Origin: VYFG01 sp022827325
Lineage (GTDB): Bacteria > Pseudomonadota > Gammaproteobacteria > Arenicellales > Poriferihabitantaceae
Assembly: GCA_022827325.1 (NCBI GenBank)
Contig: JAJDTE010000007.1
Span: 23,084 to 87,083 of the forward strand
Length of the DNA stretch: 64,000 bases
Direction: 5' to 3'
A program made the position numbers and the translations under genes. Each line of letters opens with the position of its first letter. Position 1 is the first letter of the stretch. A model generated the notes under the pieces. The model was given only the letters and a program-made list of their open reading frames with translations, did no database searches and was not told the DNA's origin. Below, one piece after another: positions 56,290 through 64,000 of the stretch.

Positions 56290-57279
56290 ATGTCCAAGGC
56301 ACAGGTCATTCACCGGCTCGGGCCGCCGGAAGTGATGCAGTGGCAGGAATGGGCGGTCCCGGACCCGGCCCCCGGCGAGGTCCGCCTCCGGCACACGGCG
56401 GTCGGCGTGAATTTTGCCGACACCTACCATCGCGGAGGCATCTCCCATCCCTGGCCCGTGCCGCCCTGTCCGGTGGTCATCGGGTTCGAGGGGGTAGGCA
56501 TCGTGGAGGCGGCCGGGGCCGACGTCACCGGATTCGGCACGGGAGACCGGGTCGCTTATGGCATCCCGCCCCTTGGCAGCTACGCCGAAGTGCGAAACTA
56601 TCCGGCCGACAAGCTTCTGCACCTACCGCCGGAACTCGATGACCGGCAGGTCGCGGCGCTGCTGATGAAGGGCATGACGGCCCATTACCTGCTGCACCGC
56701 ACCTACCGGGTGAAGCCAGGGGATACCATCCTGGTGCACGCCGCGGCCGGGGGCATGGGGCTCATCCTCTGCCAGTGGGCCCGGGCACTGGGCGCCACCA
56801 TCGTCGGCACCGTCAGCACCGGGGAAAAGGCGGAGGCCGCCAGGATGGCGGGCTGCCACCATCCCGTGGTCCGGTCACAAGAGAGTTTTGTCGACCGGGT
56901 CCTGGATGTCACCGACGGCGAGGGGGCCGCCGTCGTCTACGAGGCCATCGGCAGGGATACGCTCCAGGATTCACTGGACAGCCTTCGGCCCATGGGGGTC
57001 TGCGCGGCCTACGGCCATGTGTCGGGCCCGCCGGATCCCATCGATATCATCCAGGACCTTGGCCGCAGGGGTTCCCTGTTCATCACCCGGCCCGCCATCA
57101 TGCACTACGTCGCGAAACGCGAGGACCTGGAATGGGCGGCGGAAGACCTGTTCCGGGCAATCGGCAACGGCACGCTGGACGCCAACGTCAACTATGTCTA
57201 TCCGCTCAGTGACGCGGTCAAGGCACATGCGGCCATCGAAAGCGGCCGCACCCTCGGGGCAACGGTGCTGGTGCCCTGA
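56290..57279 (+). CDS. NADPH:quinone oxidoreductase, MDR family
   Basis: 329 aa. Zinc-free medium-chain reductase: VGFEGVGIVEAAGADVTGFGTGDRVAY in the N-terminal domain, the nucleotide motif HAAAGGMGLILCQWARALGATIVGTV, and end IESGRTLGATVLVP. Full length for QorA-type enzymes. Follows doeA by 57 bases. Confidence 0.92.
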   Translation: MSKAQVIHRLGPPEVMQWQEWAVPDPAPGEVRLRHTAVGVNFADTYHRGGISHPWPVPPCPVVIGFEGVGIVEAAGADVTGFGTGDRVAYGIPPLGSYAEVRNYPADKLLHLPPELDDRQVAALLMKGMTAHYLLHRTYRVKPGDTILVHAAAGGMGLILCQWARALGATIVGTVSTGEKAEAARMAGCHHPVVRSQESFVDRVLDVTDGEGAAVVYEAIGRDTLQDSLDSLRPMGVCAAYGHVSGPPDPIDIIQDLGRRGSLFITRPAIMHYVAKREDLEWAAEDLFRAIGNGTLDANVNYVYPLSDAVKAHAAIESGRTLGATVLVP

Positions 57280-57323
57280 GCCCGCCGGCGCGCCCGGTGT
57301 CGCGCCGGTCTCCTGAAGCCCGG

Positions 57324-58136
57324 TTACCGTCGATCTCCTGAAATTGCGGCGAGTATCCCCTGCGCCAGCCGTTCCGGCGCCACGAGGTAGCTCCGGCCGG
57401 CCGGGGGTTCCGGCTCCCGGATGTCCTCTTCGACACACTGGACCGCCAGGCCGGCTTCGGCGGCGATCAGGCCGGCGGCAGCGATGTCCCAGATCTTCAC
57501 CGAATCCAGGAAAGCGTCCAGGCGACCGTCCGCCACCCAGCAGATATCCAGCGCCGGCGAGGCCAGCCGGCGGATATCGCCGAACTCCCGCAACAGGAGA
57601 TGCAGCCGGTCGATCAGCGGGCCAATCCCCGACCGGTCCGCCGGAAACCCCACGCCGATCAGCGCCCGTTCGGGTGGCACGGCCGGACCCGGTTCCAGCG
57701 GCTGACCGTCACGGAAGGCCCCCTGGCCGGAGACCGCCCAGTAGGTCTGGCCAAAAAAGGGGGCACGCACGGCCGCCACTTTCGGCTGCCCCTCGACGTA
57801 CAGGGCAACCGACACGGAGACATGATCCTGCCCATGCAGGAAATTCGCGGTCCCGTCCAGAGGATCGACAATCCAGCATCGCCCGACGCGGTGGTCCACG
57901 TCGGTACCTTCTTCCGAAAGAATGCTGTCGCGGGGAAAACGTTCGAGAATCCTGCGCGAGATGAGTTCGTGTGACGCCATGTCGGCATCCGATACCAGGT
58001 CGAATTGTCCCTTCCCGTGCACCCCGATATCCGGCAGCTTCGGGCGCAGGCCGACCAGCAGGTCACCGGCCTCCCTGACCATGTTCCTGGCAAGCTCCAG
58101 TTCCGCGGACATGTCAGCTGTTGAAGGGGCATTCAT
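57324..58136 (-). CDS. Inositol monophosphatase family protein
   Basis: 270 aa from ATG 58136. Metal motifs: SEEG near residue 78, IVDPLDGTANFLHG near 95, and VKIWDIAAAGLIAAEAG near 215. Mg-dependent phosphatase of the SuhB/CysQ superfamily; exact substrate open. Converges with the quinone reductase gene. Confidence 0.9.
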   Translation of the reverse strand: MNAPSTADMSAELELARNMVREAGDLLVGLRPKLPDIGVHGKGQFDLVSDADMASHELISRRILERFPRDSILSEEGTDVDHRVGRCWIVDPLDGTANFLHGQDHVSVSVALYVEGQPKVAAVRAPFFGQTYWAVSGQGAFRDGQPLEPGPAVPPERALIGVGFPADRSGIGPLIDRLHLLLREFGDIRRLASPALDICWVADGRLDAFLDSVKIWDIAAAGLIAAEAGLAVQCVEEDIREPEPPAGRSYLVAPERLAQGILAAISGDRR

Positions 58137-58302
58137 GGCTTGAACCGGTTGCCGGTTTCCGGGTCGTGAAATCAGGGATGGCACCGGGCGGGGTGCCGCG
58201 CACCCGTGATTCTGTCACACGGCCATGTGCGGAGCGAGCAGCCATTTCTATGGCCGGCCGGGAACCGGGAGTCGGGACGGGGAGGGGCCGGCCCCGCCAG
58301 GG

Positions 58303-58857
58303 TCAGCGGGATTGACGGGATGCTGCCCTGCCGTGGTACGGCAGGGGGGTGATGCCGCCGGGCAGGTAGAGCGGGTGTTTCGGCGAGCCGTTGTTCGTGA
58401 CGCCGAGACACACCGTCTCGATGTCGAGTCCGCCCAGCCAGTCCATCACCGCCAGGTCCTGGTCCAGGTACACCCCGCGGGCGCCCCAGGCGCATAGCAC
58501 GCGGACCCGGTCCGTGCCTCCTGGCACCGGAGGACTGCACAGGCAATCCCCGACGGCCTTTCGGACCGCAAGGGAATTGTCCGGACCCACCGGGTCGGCG
58601 GCGTGCCTGAGCGCCTCCGGCTCCGTGGACCGGTACGCGAACAGGTTGACCACCTTCAGACCCCCATAGCCGAATTGCCTGGCGAACCCCACGCACCGCC
58701 GGATCGTGGGATCATCCCTCCTTTCGTCCGCGGTGGACGGATTCAGGCCGATGATGACCAGGTGCGGGGCCCCGCGGCTCCAGACACGGCCGAGGGAGTA
58801 CCGGTAGATCCGGTCCGCCGAAAACTCCGCGGTCCCCGTGATGTTTTTCTTGCGCAC
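58303..58857 (-). CDS. DUF1643 protein
   Basis: 184 aa, with IIGLNPSTADERRDDPTIRRCVGFA and LKVVNLFAYRSTEPEAL, the DUF1643 core, and a C-terminal VTNNGSPKHPLYLP. Function of the family is not known. Confidence 0.9.
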   Translation of the reverse strand: MRKKNITGTAEFSADRIYRYSLGRVWSRGAPHLVIIGLNPSTADERRDDPTIRRCVGFARQFGYGGLKVVNLFAYRSTEPEALRHAADPVGPDNSLAVRKAVGDCLCSPPVPGGTDRVRVLCAWGARGVYLDQDLAVMDWLGGLDIETVCLGVTNNGSPKHPLYLPGGITPLPYHGRAASRQSR

Positions 58858-59110
58858 CTGTGTTGTCCGTGTTGTCCAACCTTACGGACCTGATCGAGTA
58901 TCCGGCACTGCCTGTCCCGCCCGGTCCGGAAGCCAGGCGCCAATGGTACCGCATGGCGCGGGGTCTTCCCCGTGCCGGAAGATCCTGGCCCACAGCCCCT
59001 GTGCCGCTGCGGACAGGGCGGGCCCTTGCACAGTAGAATCCGGCTTGTGCCAGGATCCGGACAGATGCCGCCGTGACCGGACGGGCCCCAACCGGACATT
59101 GATCGCGAAC

Positions 59111-60100
59111 GTGAAATCCAACCCCGCCAGTTGCACCATTCCCCTGGACCGGGATGGCGTCCACCACGGTTTCCTGCGCCTGCCCCACAGCCGTGACGAC
59201 TCGGCATGGGGGCTGGTGATGATCCCGATCAGCGTGATCCGGAACGGGGACGGTCCCACGGCCATCCTCACCGGGGCGAACCATGGCGACGAGTACGAGG
59301 GACCCGTGGCGTTACAGCACCTGGCGCTGGAACTGGACCCGGCGGACGTTTGCGGCCGTGTCCTCATCGTTCCCGCGTTCAACTATCCCGCCTTTCGTGC
59401 CGGCAGGAGAACCTCCCCGATTGATGGCGGCAACCTCAATCGCACCTTTCCCGGGCGCCCCGACGGCAGCATCACGGAGATCATCGCGGATTACTTCCAG
59501 CGTACACTGATTCCCCAGGCGGACTTCGTGCTGGACATCCATTCCGGCGGCAAGACCCTGGAGTTCGTCCCCTTCGCCGCCGCCCACATCCTGGACGACA
59601 AGACCCAGGAAGCGGCGTGCGTGGCCGCCATGCAGGCGTTCAACGCACCGTACTCCATGATGATGCTGGAAATCGACAGCGCCGGCATGTACGACACCGC
59701 GGTGGAGGACCAGGGCAAGGTGTTCGTCTCGACGGAGCTTGGCGGGGGCGGCACCCCGACCGCCCGCACCGTGGGAATCGCACGCAAGGGGGTGCGCAAT
59801 TTCCTGATCCACGCGGGCATCCTCGGGGGCGAGCCGGACATCGCCGAAAGCACCTTCCTCGACATGCCGGATGGAGATTGCTACGTGTTCTCGGAACATG
59901 CCGGGCTTCTGGACCCGGTGGTCGATCTCGGTTCGGCAGTGGCCCGGGACGACGTGATCGCGCGGATCTGGCCACTGGACCGCACCGGCGTGCCGCCTGT
60001 GGAATACACCGCGCGCCGCCACGGGATTCTCGCCGGCCGCCACTTCCCCGGCCTGGTACAGGTTGGGGATTGCCTGGGGGTGATCGGTGTCGTCAGCTGA
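59111..60100 (+). CDS. doeB: N-acetyl-diaminobutyrate deacetylase-like protein (DoeB type)
   Basis: 329 aa from GTG 59111 (VKSNPASCTIPLDRDG), chosen because DoeB proteins begin at this point; TTG 59099 is possible. AstE/AspA zinc carboxypeptidase fold: GANHGDEYEGP (zinc H and E), VLDIHSGGKT (third zinc His), and SPIDGGNLNRTFPG. DoeB releases acetate from N-acetyl-2,4-diaminobutyrate after DoeA. doeC, doeD and doeX are not in the window. Confidence 0.85.
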   Translation: MKSNPASCTIPLDRDGVHHGFLRLPHSRDDSAWGLVMIPISVIRNGDGPTAILTGANHGDEYEGPVALQHLALELDPADVCGRVLIVPAFNYPAFRAGRRTSPIDGGNLNRTFPGRPDGSITEIIADYFQRTLIPQADFVLDIHSGGKTLEFVPFAAAHILDDKTQEAACVAAMQAFNAPYSMMMLEIDSAGMYDTAVEDQGKVFVSTELGGGGTPTARTVGIARKGVRNFLIHAGILGGEPDIAESTFLDMPDGDCYVFSEHAGLLDPVVDLGSAVARDDVIARIWPLDRTGVPPVEYTARRHGILAGRHFPGLVQVGDCLGVIGVVS

Positions 60101-60478
60101 TTTCCGTTGTCGCGGCCTTCGTTTCCGCGGGATCCGGCCGAGTTCACGGGCCGGGTTCATCCGGACCCTGACGCTGTCCGGCAAATAACCATCCAGTATC
60201 CGACGCTGCCTTCCGTGATTTGCGGTATACACCGTTGATGCCCTTCCTTCGCCAGTGGGGTGACTTCCCCGGCGCAGTTCCTTGCCTGAATGGCGGCGCC
60301 GGCGGATGGAATCCAGATGCGGGTGCAGTCACATCGCATGAACTCCTGATGGTCATTCGGGAGCCCGGGGCAGCGGCGAATGCATCACCGGCATTCTGCC
60401 GGGGCAGGCGCATGCGCCTGAGCCGGGATGCCGCCATCGCACCGGTCTGCCGGACCCCGGACGCGTAGCGAATATTCC
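60101..60478. other. Intergenic stretch between doeB and the EamA gene
   Basis: 378 bases with no gene or clear signal that I can support. Confidence 0.4.
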
Positions 60479-61357
60479 ATGCCGACAATTTACCTCGCGG
60501 CCCTCGCCGCCGTCGTCATCTGGGGTGCCTCTCCCGTCGCCACCAAGATCGCCGTGGCGGAAATCGACCCGGTGGCGGTGGCGTATCTGCGCACCCTGAT
60601 CGGCGGACTGGCAGCGGTGGCCCTTGCCTTGGCGATACGCCTGCCCCTGCCCCTGCTTTCTGCACAGCGTCGCCTGCTGGCGGTGTCCGCCAGCTGTGGA
60701 TTCATCCTGTTCCCGCTGCTGTTTACCATCGGGGTACGCATGACCTCGGCCAACCATGCCACCATCATCCTCGCGGCCCTGCCCGTGTTCACTGCGGCCA
60801 TCGCGAGCGCCTGGGACCGACTTTGGCCATCACGCTTATGGTGGCTGGGTGTGCTGGTGACCATGGCGGGAGAGGCCGTGCTGATTTTCGGCCGGGACGC
60901 GGGCGCCGCCGGCCAGGCCAGCCTGGCAGGGGACCTGGTGGTGCTGACGGGAAACCTCTTCGCATCCCTCGGGTACGTCGCAGGGGCCAAGCTGCAGCAG
61001 ACCGGGTACCCGGCCACAGGCGTCACTTTCTGGGGGGCGGGCCTCACCGCACTCCTGCTGCTGCCGCTGGCATTCCTGGTGATACCGGATCCGGCGGCAC
61101 TGGCTGTATCAACTCGTGCATGGTCGGGACTTCTTTACCAGGCCCTGGCTGTCACCATCGTCGGGTATGCCCTTTGGTACTGGGCACTTGGCCGGGGAGG
61201 AATCGCCAAGCTGGGCCTGATGCAGTTCCTCCAGCCTGTTTCCGGCGTGATACTGGCAGCGCTGCTGCTGGGTGAACTCATGGGAGGCTCATTTCTTCTG
61301 GCCGTGGCTCTGGTATTGTCGGGCGTCTGGATTTCCCTGCGGGCCATGCGTTCGTGA
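60479..61357 (+). CDS. EamA/DMT-family transporter
   Basis: 292 aa from ATG 60479; ten hydrophobic helices in two EamA halves (VVIWGASPVATKIAV in the first; ALWYWALGRGGIAKLGLMQFLQP in the second). Metabolite exporter of unknown substrate. Stop overlaps the next GTG start by 4 nt. Confidence 0.9.
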   Translation: MPTIYLAALAAVVIWGASPVATKIAVAEIDPVAVAYLRTLIGGLAAVALALAIRLPLPLLSAQRRLLAVSASCGFILFPLLFTIGVRMTSANHATIILAALPVFTAAIASAWDRLWPSRLWWLGVLVTMAGEAVLIFGRDAGAAGQASLAGDLVVLTGNLFASLGYVAGAKLQQTGYPATGVTFWGAGLTALLLLPLAFLVIPDPAALAVSTRAWSGLLYQALAVTIVGYALWYWALGRGGIAKLGLMQFLQPVSGVILAALLLGELMGGSFLLAVALVLSGVWISLRAMRS

Positions 61358-62304
61358 AATCACTTGCAGAACTCAGGCTGGCCAGCCTCTTGATGGTCTT
61401 CCTGCTGGCGGTGAACCCGTCCGGCGCGGTCCTCGCCGGCGATGCTGCGTCCATGCGTTTTGCGGATCACCCGCTGTCCGGCCGGATCTTCGACGTGAAA
61501 CGCGGTTCGTTTGTCGACGAACCGGTACTGATGGAACGGCTTCGGGGTTTTCGTCTTGTGCTGGTGGGGGAAAAGCACGACAACGATGAACACCACCTCA
61601 TCGAGCGGCGGTTACTCGGTCGGCTGGTCGACAACCGCACGCGCGTGGTGTTCGAGATGATGGATGAAGGCCAGCAGCCGTTGATTGAAACACTGGAGCG
61701 TGGCGATGCGATGGAGGTGATCCGGGACAAGCTGTCCTGGCCTGACCGGTGGCCATGGCCGGATTACGGCCCCCTCATCCGGGCCGTGCTGGAACGTGGC
61801 GGCGCCATCGTTGCCGGGAACATCGACCGGGAACGGATCGGGGCCCTGTACAGCGGGGAAGCCGGGTGGCTGGACGACGACCCCAGGTTCGCCTCGCACG
61901 GTGTGCTCGGCCATGCCGGGCGGGAAGCCGTTCGCGAGCGGCTCTATGTATCCCACTGCGAAGTCATGCCCCGGGAATCCCTTGACCCGATGATCACCAT
62001 CCAGGCTGCGCGGGACGCATCCATGGCGCACGCGATGCTCGGCGCCGGCGATGCCGAACCGCCGATGCGCTCGATCCTGGTGGCCGGCGGATTTCATACG
62101 CGCCGGGACCTCGGGGTGCCCGCACACATCGGCTTTCTGGAATCCGAAGCCGAAACGGCCATCCTGCTACTCAGGGAGGTGGAACCGGGCCTGACCATGC
62201 CCGGTGACTACGACGAGGTGTCCACCGCCAGTGCCGACTACCTGTGGTTTACCCCGGCCGCGCCGGAGAAGGACTACTGCGCCGACTTGGTTCAGGGTGA
62301 ATGA
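61354..62304 (+). CDS. ChaN-like heme-binding/Tiki-superfamily protein
   Basis: 316 aa from GTG 61354 (GTGA overlap with the EamA gene). Signal peptide to about residue 29. The fold signature LVLVGEKHDNDEHHLIERRLL (GExH-x-x-x-xHH) and a late VAGGFHTRRDLGVP match the ChaN/DUF399 family, which includes heme-binding lipoproteins and has the EreA/Tiki fold. No lipobox Cys at the cleavage site is seen. Confidence 0.85.
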   Translation: MKSLAELRLASLLMVFLLAVNPSGAVLAGDAASMRFADHPLSGRIFDVKRGSFVDEPVLMERLRGFRLVLVGEKHDNDEHHLIERRLLGRLVDNRTRVVFEMMDEGQQPLIETLERGDAMEVIRDKLSWPDRWPWPDYGPLIRAVLERGGAIVAGNIDRERIGALYSGEAGWLDDDPRFASHGVLGHAGREAVRERLYVSHCEVMPRESLDPMITIQAARDASMAHAMLGAGDAEPPMRSILVAGGFHTRRDLGVPAHIGFLESEAETAILLLREVEPGLTMPGDYDEVSTASADYLWFTPAAPEKDYCADLVQGE

Positions 62305-62773
62305 TTTTGTTTATTTATCAATATATTATTCTTCGGGCGGTTTTCACATTCGCGGCCAAGAAACCGGCAATGATCACACCTCGGTAAGGTAAGCTGACTC
62401 AAAAAGTCCCGAAAGGGAATTCCTTACGGTCAGCGGTCTACAGTGAAAAACCCATATACGGGTTTTCCAGATAGGCGGAAGCCTATTGCATGTTCTCTTT
62501 GTCTCGCTGACCCCCGTGATATGTCTTTGCGAACATCAACCTCCTCCTTGATTTCCGGCAGGACGCTGTCCAGATGGTTTGTGGACCGGTTGGGCAGATT
62601 AGGAAAGTATCGATGCTTCAGGCGAATGAAATTGTCAGTGACATCGGAAAATTTTCCGAAACAATAAAGAGACCTCCGACGACCAGGACAGGCTGGTCGT
62701 TGGGCAGGGGCAGTTTATTCAAACGCCAAGGTCTCCGGGTTCATCGATAAAGCAAGGTTGCAATTGCCCCCCA
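62305..62773. other. AT-rich gene-free stretch
   Basis: No convincing gene. It holds small inverted repeats: AAAACCC/GGGTTTT within 62436-62470 and ACGACCAG/CTGGTCGT near 62680-62700, with no T-run. Confidence 0.45.
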
Positions 62774-62806
62774 GAAAAAGCTGTGGCCACCAAGAGGTGG
62801 CCACAG
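62774..62806 (-). terminator. Rho-independent terminator (minus strand)
   Basis: Perfect 11-bp stem CTGTGGCCACC/GGTGGCCACAG (62781-62806) with a 4-nt loop, followed on the minus strand by CTTTTTC. It lies downstream of the NYN remnant. Confidence 0.75.
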
Positions 62807-62842
62807 GGTCCGCCGCCCAAACGGGTCGGCAATTCAGAATTG

Positions 62843-63082
62843 CTACGGACAGTATGAAAAATATTGCCCCGACGTCAAGGAAGCTCGCCGTCTGTGTGAA
62901 GCTCGCCGTCTGTGGTTTGAAAGATGCCGGACACGCGCGCAGTGAGAAAGAGCATAGATCACGTACTCCCGGGGGAGCACCCGCCTGCTGAGGCGAACCG
63001 GGTCCAGCCATTTGTACCGGGTTCTCTTCAGCGCTCCGTAATAGAGGTTGAAACCGTCGACATAAACCCTTGTTCTTGTCAT
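62843..63082 (-). pseudogene. NYN-domain gene remnant
   Basis: Starts MTRTRVYVDGFNLYYGALKR, then WLDPVRLSRRVLPREYVI, the N-terminus of LabA/NYN (DUF88) nucleases with the first catalytic Asp. After about 45 residues similarity ends in low-quality sequence with an 18-bp tandem repeat, and the stop comes at 79 codons, where NYN proteins need about 200. Confidence 0.7.
62880..62915. repeat. 18-bp tandem duplication
   Basis: GAAGCTCGCCGTCTGTG plus one base, twice in a row (62880-62897, 62898-62915), inside the decayed NYN gene. Confidence 0.85.
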
Positions 63083-63379
63083 TCATGCTTCCGAAAAGGA
63101 AAGGAGTAAATGAATGTCCGGTCAAGTCATTGACGTTTCTATCGGAACTAGTCAATATCCGTCTTGGAGGCTTTGGTGCACTTCGGTGTTCCATTGCCTT
63201 TTTTCTTCCTATCACGCAATAGCATCTTCGCGCTCGGCCTGTGTCCTCAGGTCTCTGATATGCGCGAAACTCCATATCCCGAAATCTGGGTTGCCGTTCA
63301 AGGTGCGGGTTGTGCGGTAGCGCAGGTTTGCGACCCGATTGGCAAGAGGAGATAATTCCTCTCGTGCCGGCTTAAAATC

Positions 63380-63615
63380 AAAGGAGGGCGGTTCATGCCC
63401 CGGCCCGCGCGGCGGCAACTCCAGGTCCACGCCACCAGTGGCGTGATCCGGGCTCGTATGGCACTCGCGAGATTTCGGCGGGCCATCTTCGGTTCCAGGG
63501 CATTTCTCAGGATCAACCGGGCTTCCTCTTCCATGGAACGGCCGTTGTCTGCGGCCCGCATACGCAGCCGCGTCTTCACGTCGTCATCGAGATTACGGAT
63601 CGTGATGCTATGCTT
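63380..63615 (-). pseudogene. FitA-type antitoxin gene, start codon lost and frameshifted
   Basis: Encodes HSITIRNLDDDVKTRLRMRA, then GRSMEEEARLILRNAL, a ribbon-helix-helix FitA antitoxin. The codon where ATG is expected is AAG (63613-63615), with GGGAGA just upstream. Near 63440 the frame shifts by one base: RARITPL continues in another frame as GVDLELPPRGPGHEPPSFD, the family's normal ending. No FitB toxin is seen. Confidence 0.75.
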
Positions 63616-63872
63616 GTGTCTCCCGGTGGGTGTAGCGGCCCAAATTACGCCATGATTGCCAACCAATCAAGCCGCTTCGACGCACTGCGCGCACCACGAC
63701 GCCGGCAATGCGCGCCTCACAGTAGCGAAAGTACCCGAGCGCGCCGGGTTCCCCGGCGCCCACTGTCCCGGTAACCCGCTCGCGGATTTCAGTCACCCAT
63801 ACCGTCACACCTTAAAACCAGCCAGAGTACAGGGAAAATCAGCGACCAGAAGTCAGGAACGAGGATGAGCTG

Positions 63873-64000
63873 TTACACCTTGCGCTGCCGGCTGCCCCGG
63901 GGCGTCACGCGCTTCATGATCTCTCCTCCTGCCTCAATCTCTGCCCGGCGAAGCTCCCAGGTCATCTGCAGGTTCAGCCACAGTTGCGGCGTCGTCCCGA
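63873..64000 (-). CDS. HigA-type antitoxin, C-terminal end only
   Basis: The minus strand entering from the window edge reads TTPQLWLNLQMTWELRRAEI and ends KRVTPRGSRQRKV before TAA (63873-63875). TPQxWLNLQ is the C-terminal hallmark of HigA/VapI-family XRE antitoxins. The 5' part lies beyond base 64000. Confidence 0.75.
   Translation of the reverse strand, partial: GTTPQLWLNLQMTWELRRAEIEAGGEIMKRVTPRGSRQRKV

Noticed and set aside
62436..62470. AAAACCC/GGGTTTT inverted repeat as terminator or attachment site
   Set aside because: No gene ends nearby, no T-run beyond the stem and no matching second copy found.

Overview
The window reads as a chromosomal segment of a GC-rich gammaproteobacterium. 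Diagnostic genes are mrcA (PBP1A), the rsmI-lpoA-dolP neighbourhood, a type A RNase P RNA and the aroK-aroB pair. Na+-coupled symporter genes and two ectoine-degradation enzymes (DoeA and DoeB types) suggest a marine or salt-exposed lifestyle; that is inference. I found no tRNA, no rRNA other than the RNase P RNA, no prophage and no CRISPR array.

Layout. 1-1.3 kb: aroB (cut by the window edge) and aroK. 1.5-8.0 kb: a very tight inositol operon, iolC-iolD-iolE-iolB-iolG, every junction a 4-nt overlap, placed between aroK and mrcA where many relatives carry pilMNOPQ. 8.5-22.1 kb: housekeeping and envelope genes (mrcA, rnpB, a DUF4212/Na+:solute symporter pair, a DnaQ-CBS-DUF294 fusion, a PhyH-type dioxygenase, rsmI, lpoA, dolP).

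22.3-36.5 kb: thirteen minus-strand genes, divergent from a LysR regulator at 36.7 kb. They encode a GcvT-like protein, a PanB-like protein, a complete class III-like Rieske dioxygenase system (alpha, beta, Rieske ferredoxin, plant-type ferredoxin/FAD reductase), a nitrate/sulfonate-type importer with one binding protein, two different permeases and two different ATPases, a 68-aa membrane protein and a GldA/GldFG-like ABC-2 system. Together they look like uptake and oxidative attack on one unknown substrate coupled to folate one-carbon chemistry. This is the best candidate for an undescribed pathway.

38.4-47.3 kb: an 8.2-kb accessory island bounded by diverged copies of the same ~360-bp sequence (3' end of a TauE/SafE-type gene plus 3' end of a ycgN-like gene), with an IS3-type remnant at the right junction. 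It holds two surface lipoproteins with C-terminal TbpB-like barrels, a LuxR-type regulator, a decayed LuxR copy, a secreted protein of unknown function and two small overlapping genes. Four copies of a 19-bp box (CCC-N8-GGGGAAGAA type), each 17-19 nt upstream of a possible -10 element, face these genes. I infer a small regulon of the island's own LuxR protein.

47.1-62.3 kb: ycgN, the yejABEF microcin/oligopeptide importer, an MFS carrier, a solo HicB, doeA-type hydrolase, quinone oxidoreductase, inositol monophosphatase, DUF1643, doeB-type deacetylase, an EamA transporter and a ChaN-like lipoprotein-family gene. 62.3-64.0 kb: remnants of NYN, FitA and HigA genes, i.e. a decaying toxin-antitoxin patch.
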